This document shows, piece by piece, positions 7,139 through 14,425 of a stretch of 19,404 bases of DNA. The DNA comes from Dehalococcoidia bacterium UBA3254 (lineage in GTDB: Bacteria > Chloroflexota > Dehalococcoidia > Dehalococcoidales > UBA3254): NCBI GenBank assembly GCA_002362735.1, contig DEUU01000273.1:478-19881 (forward strand), written 5' to 3'. Position 1 is the stretch's first letter; the number at the start of each line of letters is the position of its first letter. The notes under the pieces were generated by a model. That model was given only the letters and a program-made list of their open reading frames with translations. It was not told the origin of the DNA and did not search any database. Position numbers and translations under genes: made by a program.

Positions 7139-7198
7139 TTGACTCCGGAGACCATTTTATAATAGACTGATTTCAATCAATGTCAGTATCCAAGGAGG
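7139..7198 (+). promoter_or_regulatory. Promoter, palindrome and ribosome site of the acyl-CoA dehydrogenase operon
   Basis: TATAAT at 7158-7163 should set transcription near 7170. TTGACT at 7139-7144 lies 13 nt upstream of it, shorter than the normal 17. The palindrome TGATTTCAATCA (7168-7179, mismatch only at the centre) overlaps the start point, and ACTGA/TCAGT at 7166-7170 and 7183-7187 frame it. A strong AAGGAGG at 7192-7198, six bases before a TTG, fixes the start codon of the dehydrogenase. Confidence 0.55.
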
Positions 7199-7204
7199 TT
7201 ATCC

Positions 7205-8362
7205 TTGCAATATTTTTTAACCGATGAACAGAAAATGATCAAGGAGTTAGCCCATAAGCTCGCCGAAGAAAGAATCCTGCCAGTGCGGGCAGAGCTCGAT
7301 GAGAGCGAGGAATTTCCCTGGCCGGTGATTAAAGATATGGCGGCTTCTGATTTATTCCGTATCTTTGTGCCCGCTGAATATGATGGATTAGGCGGCGGCT
7401 GCCTTGAACTCTGCCTGGTGATGGAAGAGCTCAGCCGGGTTTGCAGCGGTATCGCCATCAGTTATGCCGCCAGCGCTCTCGGAACCTACACTTTAATGGA
7501 TTTCGGATCGGATGAATTAAAAAAGAAGTTCCTCCCGGATATTGCCGCCGGAAAGAAACTGGCGGCTTTTGCCCTGACGGAGGCTTCGGCGGGAAGCGAT
7601 GCCAGCGCCATCCGTACCACGGCCGAAAAGGTCGATGGAGGATACTTGCTTAACGGTACCAAGCAATTTATCACCAATGGCGGGGAAGCTGAAATTTATA
7701 CTATCATTGCCCTCACCGATAAGTCCAGAGGCCCCCGCGGAGCCAGCTCGATTCTGGTTGAAAAAGGCACTCCCGGATTTACTTTCGGCAAAAAAGAGAA
7801 AAAAATGGGCATCCGCGCCTCCGCTACCCGCGAACTCGTCTTTAATAATTGTCTGGTCCCGGAAGGGAACTTAATCGGTAAACCAGGTATGGGTTTTATC
7901 ATGACCATGAAGCTACTGGACAAGTCCCGTCCGGGAGTGGCAGCTCAAGCCCTGGGAATCGCTCAGGGGGCATTTGAGGCCGCTCACGATTATACCCGCC
8001 AGCGCGTTCAGTTCGGTCAGCCGCTGATCGTTCAGCCCGTCATCCAGAGTATGCTGGCAGATATGTCGATTCAGATTGAAGCAGCCCGGGCTCTGGTCTA
8101 TGGCGCCGCGAGGAATACGGATAGCGGCAGCAAGAACTACACGGAGAGCTCGGCCATGGCTAAAGTGTTCGCTTCAGATACCGCTATGCGTGTCACGACG
8201 GACGCAGTGCAGCTCTGCGGCGGCTCCGGTTACATGCGGGACTATCCGGTAGAAAAAATGATGCGGGACGCTAAAATTACACAAATTTATGAAGGTTCTA
8301 ATCAGGTCTTGAGAGGGGCGATTGCCCTCGAGCTCCGCAAGCGGAAGGCCAGACGAGAATGA
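7205..8362 (+). CDS. Acyl-CoA dehydrogenase
   Basis: A 385-aa flavoprotein of the short/medium-chain acyl-CoA dehydrogenase family, which forms or reduces the alpha-beta double bond of acyl-CoA and exchanges electrons with EtfAB. The N-terminal helical domain is followed by FALTEASAGSDASA, the FAD-contacting segment, and the ITNG motif. The C-terminal domain has RVQFGQPL and GGSGYMRDYP. The catalytic base is Glu363 in IYEGSNQ, the position used in butyryl- and short-chain enzymes rather than that of isovaleryl- or long-chain enzymes. The TTG start is supported by a perfect ribosome site and by the N-terminus aligning with the family (YFLTDEQKMI). Its stop overlaps etfB by 4 nt, so it heads a four-gene operon with its own electron acceptor. 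Direction in vivo (oxidation or reduction) cannot be read from sequence. Confidence 0.95.
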   Translation: MQYFLTDEQKMIKELAHKLAEERILPVRAELDESEEFPWPVIKDMAASDLFRIFVPAEYDGLGGGCLELCLVMEELSRVCSGIAISYAASALGTYTLMDFGSDELKKKFLPDIAAGKKLAAFALTEASAGSDASAIRTTAEKVDGGYLLNGTKQFITNGGEAEIYTIIALTDKSRGPRGASSILVEKGTPGFTFGKKEKKMGIRASATRELVFNNCLVPEGNLIGKPGMGFIMTMKLLDKSRPGVAAQALGIAQGAFEAAHDYTRQRVQFGQPLIVQPVIQSMLADMSIQIEAARALVYGAARNTDSGSKNYTESSAMAKVFASDTAMRVTTDAVQLCGGSGYMRDYPVEKMMRDAKITQIYEGSNQVLRGAIALELRKRKARRE

Positions 8363-9144
8363 ACATTGTCGTTTGCTTAAAACAGGTACCCGGTACGACC
8401 GAAGTTAAAATAAATCCCCAGACCAATACTCTCATAAGACAGGGGATCCAGAATATTATCAATCCCTTTGATACCTATGCCCTGGAAGAAGGTGTGCGCT
8501 TAAAAGAGAAGTACGGCGGGAAAATAACCGCTATCAGTATGGGGCCTCCCCAGGCGGTGGACATGTTGAAAGAGGCTATTTCTCTGGGCGCGGATGAGGC
8601 GGTATTGCTGAGCGATGCCGCTTTTGCCGGGGCGGATACCTGGGCCACAGCTTATACTCTGGCAGGGGCGGTCAAAAAAATGGGACAGGTAGACCTGATC
8701 ATTTGCGGCCGCCAGTCTACCGATGGTGATACTGCCCAGGTAGGACCGGAAATGGCGGAGGTGCTCAATCTTCCCTTCGTGGCTTACGTCGGCCAGATTG
8801 AAGAAATTCTCCACGGAGAGATCCGTCTTAAAAGGATGATAGACGAGGGGCATGAAATCATTCAATCTCCCTTACCTTTGATCATCACCGTTACCAAGGA
8901 AATAAACGTTCCGCGACTTCCTTCGCTTCGTGGAATTATGAAATCGAAGACCGCCAAAATCCCGGTTTGGACAGCCCTGGATTTAGCGCTTCCGCTGGAC
9001 AAGGTTGGCCTTAACGGTTCGTATACGCGGGTGATCAAAATTTTCACCCCAAGACGCGAAAAGAAAGCGGAAATTATCCAGGGTGAGGCTGAATCTCAGG
9101 TCGCACGCCTGGTCGGCAAGCTCAAAGAAAACAGGCTGATTTAA
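8359..9144 (+). CDS. etfB: Electron transfer flavoprotein beta subunit
   Basis: The 261-aa small subunit of the electron transfer flavoprotein. It begins with the family's MNIVVCLKQVPGT and carries the nucleotide-binding signature GRQSTDGDTAQVGP at 117-130. The DGDTAQVGP wording is characteristic of the anaerobic EtfB group that includes the electron-bifurcating flavoproteins paired with butyryl-CoA or caffeyl-CoA dehydrogenases, and differs from the mitochondrial form. In those complexes this subunit binds a second FAD where NADH reacts. ATG overlaps the dehydrogenase stop (ATGA), implying coupled translation. It ends 4 nt before the ferredoxin start. Bifurcation is inferred from family resemblance and context, not proven. 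Confidence 0.95.
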   Translation: MNIVVCLKQVPGTTEVKINPQTNTLIRQGIQNIINPFDTYALEEGVRLKEKYGGKITAISMGPPQAVDMLKEAISLGADEAVLLSDAAFAGADTWATAYTLAGAVKKMGQVDLIICGRQSTDGDTAQVGPEMAEVLNLPFVAYVGQIEEILHGEIRLKRMIDEGHEIIQSPLPLIITVTKEINVPRLPSLRGIMKSKTAKIPVWTALDLALPLDKVGLNGSYTRVIKIFTPRREKKAEIIQGEAESQVARLVGKLKENRLI

Positions 9145-9148
9145 TACC

Positions 9149-9391
9149 TTGACCGTTAAAATTGATATCGAAAAATGTATCGGGTGTGGTCTTTGCATCG
9201 AGGTCTGTCCCACCCATGCGGCGTATAACAACAAGGGTAAGACTTATATTGATGAAACCAGGTGTAACCTCTGCGGTGTATGCCATGGAATGTGCATCGT
9301 ATCCGCCCTTACTTTTGAACAAAGTGATAATGACAGAAAGAAAAGGGGTCTCTTGCAAGGGGACCCCTTGCAAGGAAAGAAATGGGGATAA
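9149..9391 (+). CDS. Small 2[4Fe-4S] ferredoxin between etfB and etfA
   Basis: An 80-aa ferredoxin with two cluster motifs: Cys10-x2-Cys13-x2-Cys16-x3-Cys20-Pro, and Cys39-x2-Cys42-x2-Cys45-x3-Cys49 followed by Ile instead of the usual Pro. The start must be the TTG at 9149, four bases after the etfB stop; there is no ribosome site or nearby ATG, so it probably depends on ribosomes finishing etfB. After residue 56 it has a basic C-terminal tail with a LLQGDPLQGKK repeat encoded by a repeated DNA word. It overlaps etfA by 10 nt. Placement inside an etf operon suggests it serves as electron acceptor or relay for EtfAB. A remnant of an ancestral duplication with the EtfA ferredoxin domain is possible. 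Confidence 0.85.
   Translation: MTVKIDIEKCIGCGLCIEVCPTHAAYNNKGKTYIDETRCNLCGVCHGMCIVSALTFEQSDNDRKKRGLLQGDPLQGKKWG
9343..9375 (+). promoter_or_regulatory. Hairpin and direct repeat overlapping the etfA ribosome site
   Basis: AAGGGGTC (9343-9350) pairs with GACCCCTT (9362-9369). Inside and beyond it, CTTGCAAGG occurs twice (9352-9360 and 9367-9375), and the second copy forms the palindrome CCTTGCAAGG. The etfA ribosome site AAGGAAAG (9372-9379) begins inside that palindrome, so pairing of its AAGG with a CCTT would hide it until ribosomes translating the ferredoxin open the structure. Confidence 0.55.
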
Positions 9392-10563
9392 AAATCAATC
9401 AGGAAAAATGCGTTAGCTGCGCTGTCTGTGTCTCCGCCTGTCCTTTCGGGATAATCGATATTAAAGATAACCTGGTCACGATTAGAGAAGGATGCAACCT
9501 CTGCGGAGCCTGCCGGGAGGCTTGTCCAGCGGAAGCCATTGTGATAGAAGCTCCCCAGATGGCGGAAAAGGCTTCTGATAATTATCACGGTGTTTGGGTC
9601 TTTGCCGAGCAGCGCGATAGTAAAATAAAAGGGGTTTCTTTTGAGCTCCTGGCCAAAGGCCGGGAACTGGCGGCGAAACTTGGAACCGAAGTCTGCGCGG
9701 TTTGTTTCGGTCATTCAGTACAGGGAGTAGAACAACTGATAGCCGCTGGAGCCGACAGAGTCTATCTAATAGATAGCCCTGAACTGGGGGAGAACCCCGA
9801 GGACATGCTGACTCAACAACTAACCGGGATGGTCCGCCAATACAAACCGGAGATTGTTTTAGCCGGGGCTACTCCGCTCGGACGATCTTTTATTCCACGA
9901 GTAGCCGCTTCAGTACAATGCGGCCTCACGGCAGACTGCACCGGCCTGGAGATAGATATGGAAAAACGGCAGCTTCTCCAGACTCGCCCCACTTTCGGCG
10001 GCAATATTATGGCTACCATCATCTGCCCGTCCAGCCGGCCTCAGATGTCCACAGTTCGTCCTCGGGTTTTTAAAAAGAGTCTGGATTTGAGCCGCCAGGG
10101 ACAAATTATCAATATCGATTTCAAGAAAGAAAGCATCATTTCCCGGACAAAGCTCCTGAGCTTTGTCGAAGACCTGACGGAAAAGATCAAGCTGGACGAA
10201 GCGGACATTATTGTTTCGGGAGGAAGGGGGCTGGGCAAACCGGAGAATTTCAAGCTGCTGGAAGAACTGGCGAAAGCCCTGGGGGCAGCGCTGGGTTCTT
10301 CCCGTCCACCCGTAGATGAAGGATGGATTCCCTATTCTCACCAGGTTGGCCAGACGGGAAAAACAGTTTGTCCCAAGCTCTATATCGCCTGCGGTATCTC
10401 AGGTTCGGTCCAGCATATGGCCGGGATGCAGACTTCAGATACTATCGTGGCTATCAACTGCGATCCTTCGGCGCCTATTTTTGAGATTGCCACCTATGGT
10501 CTCGTAGGAGACCTCTTTAAAATAGTGCCTCTTTTAATTGAGAAAATTAAGAAGGATAATTGA
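9382..10563 (+). CDS. etfA: Electron transfer flavoprotein alpha subunit with N-terminal 2[4Fe-4S] domain
   Basis: A 393-aa EtfA fused to an N-terminal bacterial-type ferredoxin. Residues 1-55 hold Cys10, 13, 16, 20-Pro and Cys38, 41, 44, 48-Pro, two complete cluster sites. From about 68 the EtfA domain follows. The C-terminal FAD half has SGGRGLG (Arg282), SSRPPVDEGW, HQVGQTGKTV and the signature ACGISGSVQHMAGMQTS through DPSAPIF to YGLVGDL. The same architecture is known in Acetobacterium CarE of the caffeyl-CoA reductase and in LctC of the lactate dehydrogenase, where the Etf bifurcates electrons. ATG at 9382 follows AAGGAAAG and overlaps the ferredoxin gene. It is the last gene of the operon, ending 10 nt from the convergent next gene with no room for a dedicated terminator. 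Confidence 0.95.
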   Translation: MGIKINQEKCVSCAVCVSACPFGIIDIKDNLVTIREGCNLCGACREACPAEAIVIEAPQMAEKASDNYHGVWVFAEQRDSKIKGVSFELLAKGRELAAKLGTEVCAVCFGHSVQGVEQLIAAGADRVYLIDSPELGENPEDMLTQQLTGMVRQYKPEIVLAGATPLGRSFIPRVAASVQCGLTADCTGLEIDMEKRQLLQTRPTFGGNIMATIICPSSRPQMSTVRPRVFKKSLDLSRQGQIINIDFKKESIISRTKLLSFVEDLTEKIKLDEADIIVSGGRGLGKPENFKLLEELAKALGAALGSSRPPVDEGWIPYSHQVGQTGKTVCPKLYIACGISGSVQHMAGMQTSDTIVAINCDPSAPIFEIATYGLVGDLFKIVPLLIEKIKKDN

Positions 10564-10573
10564 TCAGTTCCAT

Positions 10574-11179
10574 TTAACCACCCAGCAGACGGCTTAAGAA
10601 GCTTTTTGGCGGGATGATCCCTTCATTAAATTTTTCGACGGCCTTTTCATCCTTCAGCCTGAGCTGATATGAAACCCAATTGCCTTCCTCGTCCAGAGTA
10701 GCTGCGGGTATCATTCCAGCGGCTCCTTCATACATTTGCCAGAGGATATAATCGCCATTCTCGTTGTAAAAACCTTCGTTATCGGACTGGATGATGCCGG
10801 AAAGAGAATCTTTGAGATAATTTTGGATTCTTCCAAGGGTAGACCAGCTGTTCCGGGTAATATTATCGGTCAAAAGTTGAAAGCGATAAATGGTTTTAAC
10901 TTTGCCTAAATATCGTTCCAGCCATTCTCGGGCACTGACCGGATAACTGCCCTGAACCGAAGCCCTGATCTTTATGAATTCAGCTTCACCCGGACTACCG
11001 GGATAGGTTGTTATCCTTTCCAAAACGGAGATGAGGTTATCTTCCGGCTCGAAGATTTCTATTCGATCCCAGGATGAATCCATCCCCGAAGCCAGTTTAA
11101 TGTACTTGCCCTGGATGGATATTTCACTAGCGGGGACAATTTTTTCCGATGGGGTAAGAAGCCTGACATAATAAGCCAT
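10574..11179 (-). CDS. Uncharacterised 201-aa protein
   Basis: I do not recognise this protein. It is soluble, without signal peptide, membrane helices or cysteines. The first 60 residues look like a small beta-rich domain (YYVRLLTPSEKIV, then SSWDRIEIFEPEDNLISVLERI), the middle is mainly helical (SAREWLERYL, STLGRIQNYLKDSL), and the end contains DYILWQMYEGAAGMIPAATLD and stops with RLLGG. The gene has a good promoter (-35 TTGATT, 17-nt spacer, -10 TATAAT) and an AAGGAT about 11 nt before its ATG, so it is surely expressed. It is monocistronic and ends 10 nt from etfA, tail to tail. Nothing in the context indicates a role. Confidence 0.75.
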   Translation of the reverse strand: MAYYVRLLTPSEKIVPASEISIQGKYIKLASGMDSSWDRIEIFEPEDNLISVLERITTYPGSPGEAEFIKIRASVQGSYPVSAREWLERYLGKVKTIYRFQLLTDNITRNSWSTLGRIQNYLKDSLSGIIQSDNEGFYNENGDYILWQMYEGAAGMIPAATLDEEGNWVSYQLRLKDEKAVEKFNEGIIPPKSFLSRLLGG

Positions 11180-11224
11180 GATCCGTTAGTATCCTTAACA
11201 TAAAAATTTTTCTCAACTACGAAA

Positions 11225-11253
11225 ATTATATGTTGCCCAGTCGGAAGAATCAA
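11225..11253 (-). promoter_or_regulatory. Sigma-A type promoter of the 201-aa protein gene
   Basis: Read on the minus strand, TTGATT (11253-11248) and TATAAT (11230-11225) are separated by exactly 17 nt. Transcription should begin near 11218, leaving a leader of about 39 nt with AAGGAT as ribosome site. Confidence 0.7.
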
Positions 11254-11266
11254 TGTTGAAAACAAG

Positions 11267-11292
11267 AGGGGGAAGCTTTTCGGCTTCCCCCT
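11267..11292 (-). terminator. Intrinsic terminator of the serpin gene
   Basis: AGGGGGAAGC (11267-11276) and its complement (11283-11292) form a 10-bp GC-rich stem with a 6-nt loop. On the minus strand it is followed by CTTGTTTTC and lies 45 nt after the serpin stop. On the plus strand no T-run follows, so it acts leftward. Confidence 0.75.
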
Positions 11293-11337
11293 GCTCCTCC
11301 CCACCCAACAGAACCCAATGGACAGGTTATGAATTTA

Positions 11338-12609
11338 TTAAGTTGAGGGATTCAATACCCGGCCGATGAACAGGATGGCTCCGGTTTTGATATCCCGGAT
11401 GAAAAAGATAAACGGATGGTCAACGGTTACCTTTACAGGTTCAGCGGGCATGGCGGTCAGTCTCATAGTTACCGCTGAGGCCGCGGCTGCTTCGGTTCCG
11501 GCTTCATCTACGGAGACATAGGCTTTATGGATCACATCGGATATCTCAAGGTCTTTCCGGCCGTCCATTCCGGAAAAATCGGCATTGTTGAAGGCTTCAG
11601 TCATCCCCATGTCGAGAAGTTCTTTCTTGAGGCTGAAGGTTGACTCCGTTTTAAATTTGGTTAATGAAAGGTTAACCTGCTGGTATTTGATATTACTGAT
11701 AATATCGATTACCTGCTGGCTATTCAGTCCGGTTTCAAACGACTTAAACTGGTCGGCATCCGGCAAAATAATCACCATTGACATCTCATTGCCGTCATAG
11801 GGCAATTCAACTGCCTGATAATTATTTCCTTTGACATAACCTAACGTTTCAATCTGATGCATGAGTTTCACGTCTACGTCCTTTCCGGTTAATAAATGGA
11901 ACTTGCCATCAGTAGTCGCATTTTTTTCAAAAGTAGTTGTCCAGGCGGCGTTGAAGTAAATAGCGTTGGTCAGGACCAGCCGGGTATCCGTTTGGATAGA
12001 ACCCTGCGGCAGTAAGTCTTTAATTTTCTGTTCTGTCTGCTCACTCACCCATTCATTAATCGTTTCCCGTGATTGCTCCGTGGCTTTGACAAAGTCTACC
12101 AGCCTGAGACCGGCTCCATAATTTTTTGCCAGCAGGTCGAGATATTCAGGCAGGAAAGTGAAACCCTGCTGTCCCCAGATAGCATTTACCACATTAAGAC
12201 GGAATCCCTTGTCATCCGCGCCTTTGGCTCCCTTGCCGCGTTGAGCAAGGGCTATATCCAGAGCGTTGAAGGCCGGATGCAACTGGGTTTGCGGTAATAG
12301 ATACTGAAGTACATTGGCCATTTGTTTTTCAGTTTCTCCCCGGGCTCCGCCATAGGTCATGGCAAGAGCCTCAGAGAGGCTGTAAGGAGAATAAAACAGG
12401 TTACCGTCAGCGTCTTTTAATTCCTGATAAAGGTTGAAAGCGAAAGCGCTGTTTCCCTTCACCAGGGTGCTCATATCAGTCTGGGAAACCGCAGGAGAAG
12501 TGTCCCTGGGTTTATCTGACCTGGCCTCAGAAGCCGCCACGGGTTGAGAGCAGCCTATCACTGCTAATAGTGAAATAGCGGTCAAAATCAATAAAATTAT
12601 TTTCTTCAT
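11338..12609 (-). CDS. Serpin-family protease inhibitor, lipoprotein
   Basis: A 423-aa serpin with a lipoprotein signal: a basic start, hydrophobic residues 4-18, and lipobox VIGC with Cys20 as the lipid-modified residue. It is thus exported and anchored to the membrane, followed by a flexible Ser/Pro/Asp linker to about 45. The serpin fold follows: FYSPYSLSEALAM, NAIWGQQG, LVLTNAIYFNAAW and HPFIFFIRD. The hinge EAGTEAAAASAV is fully of the inhibitory type (small residues at P15-P9), so it probably traps proteases. Counting 17 from hinge Glu369 puts P1-P1' at Thr385-Ala386. The loop from there to HPF is three residues longer than in human alpha-1-antitrypsin, so the cleavage site is uncertain. 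ATG has GGAG nine bases upstream; own promoter and terminator. Confidence 0.92.
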   Translation of the reverse strand: MKKIILLILTAISLLAVIGCSQPVAASEARSDKPRDTSPAVSQTDMSTLVKGNSAFAFNLYQELKDADGNLFYSPYSLSEALAMTYGGARGETEKQMANVLQYLLPQTQLHPAFNALDIALAQRGKGAKGADDKGFRLNVVNAIWGQQGFTFLPEYLDLLAKNYGAGLRLVDFVKATEQSRETINEWVSEQTEQKIKDLLPQGSIQTDTRLVLTNAIYFNAAWTTTFEKNATTDGKFHLLTGKDVDVKLMHQIETLGYVKGNNYQAVELPYDGNEMSMVIILPDADQFKSFETGLNSQQVIDIISNIKYQQVNLSLTKFKTESTFSLKKELLDMGMTEAFNNADFSGMDGRKDLEISDVIHKAYVSVDEAGTEAAAASAVTMRLTAMPAEPVKVTVDHPFIFFIRDIKTGAILFIGRVLNPST

Positions 12610-12657
12610 TTTGTCATCTCCGACACGTCATAAGGTTTGATTTTTCTGTAATCACTT

Positions 12658-12681
12658 ATTATAACGTTTTAACCCGGTCAA
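12658..12681 (-). promoter_or_regulatory. Promoter candidate of the serpin gene
   Basis: On the minus strand TATAAT lies at 12663-12658, giving a leader of about 42 nt. TTGACC at 12681-12676 is only 12 nt before it, the same unusual spacing seen in front of the arrestin-like and acyl-CoA dehydrogenase genes. No standard -35 is seen at 17 nt. Confidence 0.55.
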
Positions 12682-12704
12682 AGTTAGGTGAGAAGGGAAA
12701 GAGC

Positions 12705-12730
12705 GACACACCCTGATAAGAGGGTGTGTC
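12705..12730 (-). terminator. Probable terminator of the MmgE/PrpD-family gene
   Basis: GACACACCCT (12705-12714) and AGGGTGTGTC (12721-12730) form a perfect 10-bp stem with a 6-nt loop, 91 nt beyond the stop. On the minus strand it is followed by the pyrimidine-rich GCTCTTTCCCTTCTC, a weak U-tract. Confidence 0.55.
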
Positions 12731-12821
12731 CGGTTCTATGCTTTATTATTCGCCGCCTGTCCGAGCATTTTCGACTGCTTCGGATGAAGAGAATATCCTT
12801 GCAATGAAGGGGATGCTGGGA

Positions 12822-14225
12822 TTACTTCGGCGTTAAGGGTACCAGCAAGGCTTTTTCTACATCACTGACAGTCTCCAGTTTGAGTATCGAATCCAGTATG
12901 GAGTTAGCCGCGTTATCGCCCAATTTGTAGGCTGAATAGGGGAGGCAGCTTCGATATTTGGCGATCAACTCCTCAATCGTGAAGGGATTCTTAGGATGAC
13001 CTTTGATATACAGGCATTCTTTTATAAACTGGCGACCGTCTTTGAGAGTTACATGAGCTCTGGCGGTATAGATGGGCAAACTGGGATCTTCCCTGGCTGA
13101 AATCTTCTTCATGAATTCACGAACATCTTTACGAGCCCGGGCTTCGGCAGTATAGGCGCTGGGTAAAACGTCATATCCCAGGGCTGCTGTGGCTACCACA
13201 TAAGGCAGGCTGAACTGGCACTCCGGTACTGTTTGGGGATTCCATTTTACCTCATGCGGGACACAAACAGTCAAAATATTGATGGTGGACTCATCGAACA
13301 GAACCTTGTCAATATCTGCGGGTTTAACATTATTTTCCTTCATGATTTCTAAAAGAGATTGGATTGAGGCATGGGTGCACTTACAGGCTGAGTAGGGCTT
13401 CATAGCAGTATTCGGCATTTCCCATTTAGTTCCCAGGTCCCGCGTTAAATCTTCCGGATAAGTCTCCCATTTGGCAAGTCCAAAATATCCAACATTTCCA
13501 AGAAGAAGTTTAGGATGATAAGCGGTAATGCCTCTTTGCACCATCTGACAGGCATTGATGGCATCCTGTGTCACGAATCCATGATGCAAACGGGTCATCA
13601 GCGTCCCGACGCGATAGGCATCCGCATCCAGCGGCTGGGGCATAGCCCTGACAATACCGAAAGCATGCTTTAGTTGTTCCAAACTCAAGCCTAAAAGCTT
13701 TCCGACTGCCATTACGCTCCCGAAGATAAAATGACCATCTCCAATACCGACTTTCGATGCTCCAGTCAGAGCCCGAAAAGCCAGCCCTATACGGACTAAG
13801 ACTTCTTTGCCCACTGCGAAGGCGGTAATATATTCCCTCCCGGTGACTTTTCCCTTTAAACCACCGGCGGCAAAAAGTGCAGGCAAGATATATTCGCTGG
13901 CGTGCGCTGCTTCATCATGTACATCACCAAAATCCATAGCGCGGGAGATAGGCCCCAGTACCAGACCCGCTTCAGAGGCTGGGACTTTGCCGCCATAAAA
14001 AGGAATCAGACTTTCCGGTTTTCCTCCTTTTTCTTTAACCAGGCTAACCATTTCGGGAATCGCCTCCATAGCAGACCCGCCTATTGTGACTGCCATGGTA
14101 TCCAGAATCGACCTTTTGCAATGGTCTACAATTTCAGCCGGAAGGTCTTCATAAGTCATCTCGGCAACAAACCGGCAGAGGCTAACCTCGGGTTCTTCTC
14201 CTTCTATCAAGCGAAATTTCGACAT
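12822..14225 (-). CDS. MmgE/PrpD family protein
   Basis: A member of the MmgE/PrpD superfamily, which includes 2-methylcitrate dehydratase and cis-aconitate decarboxylase. I chose the ATG at 14225 (467 aa) because GGAGG lies five bases upstream; an ATG four codons earlier (14237) has no ribosome site and would overlap it. The active-site region AMDFGDVHDEAAHASEYILPALFAA matches the LDFDDTH...H...P motif of the family, and GDGHFIFGSVMAVGKLLGLS, LHHGFVTQ and KPYSACKCTHASIQ follow. There are no prpB, prpC or aconitase genes nearby, so a methylcitrate cycle is not supported, and many anaerobes carry orphan members with unknown hydroxy-acid substrates. TATAAT at 14277-14272 is a possible promoter. 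Confidence 0.88.
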   Translation of the reverse strand: MSKFRLIEGEEPEVSLCRFVAEMTYEDLPAEIVDHCKRSILDTMAVTIGGSAMEAIPEMVSLVKEKGGKPESLIPFYGGKVPASEAGLVLGPISRAMDFGDVHDEAAHASEYILPALFAAGGLKGKVTGREYITAFAVGKEVLVRIGLAFRALTGASKVGIGDGHFIFGSVMAVGKLLGLSLEQLKHAFGIVRAMPQPLDADAYRVGTLMTRLHHGFVTQDAINACQMVQRGITAYHPKLLLGNVGYFGLAKWETYPEDLTRDLGTKWEMPNTAMKPYSACKCTHASIQSLLEIMKENNVKPADIDKVLFDESTINILTVCVPHEVKWNPQTVPECQFSLPYVVATAALGYDVLPSAYTAEARARKDVREFMKKISAREDPSLPIYTARAHVTLKDGRQFIKECLYIKGHPKNPFTIEELIAKYRSCLPYSAYKLGDNAANSILDSILKLETVSDVEKALLVPLTPK

Positions 14226-14271
14226 TCCAACCTCCATACAAATTCCCGAAAATAAAGAAGTTTTATCTTAA

Positions 14272-14277
14272 ATTATA
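14272..14277 (-). promoter_or_regulatory. -10 candidate for the MmgE/PrpD-family gene
   Basis: TATAAT on the minus strand at 14277-14272, about 47 nt before the chosen ATG. The -35 region at the matching distance (TTTCGT) is poor and no TG extension is adjacent, so support is weaker than for the other promoters here. Confidence 0.4.
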
Positions 14278-14425
14278 ATAACATAATTTATCAGACGAAA
14301 ATTAAGAGGACAGGCATAAAGTAAATCAGTCTATTATTAGTTGACAGTCCCAACCTCCTTACCCAAACTATCTACTGAAGACTGTAACTGCTAACTAATC
14401 TTGACTTGCTGAGAGAAATTTGTAG

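Noticed and set aside
10574..10585. Gly-Gly end of the 201-aa protein as a second ubiquitin-like tail
   Set aside because: The rest of the protein does not show the beta-grasp pattern and is twice the length; the ending is probably coincidence.
14337..14398. Inverted repeat TTAGTTGACAGT / ACTGCTAACTAA downstream of the MoaD-like gene
   Set aside because: Only 10 of 12 positions pair, the loop is 38 nt and no T-run follows on the minus strand, so it is not a convincing terminator or site.
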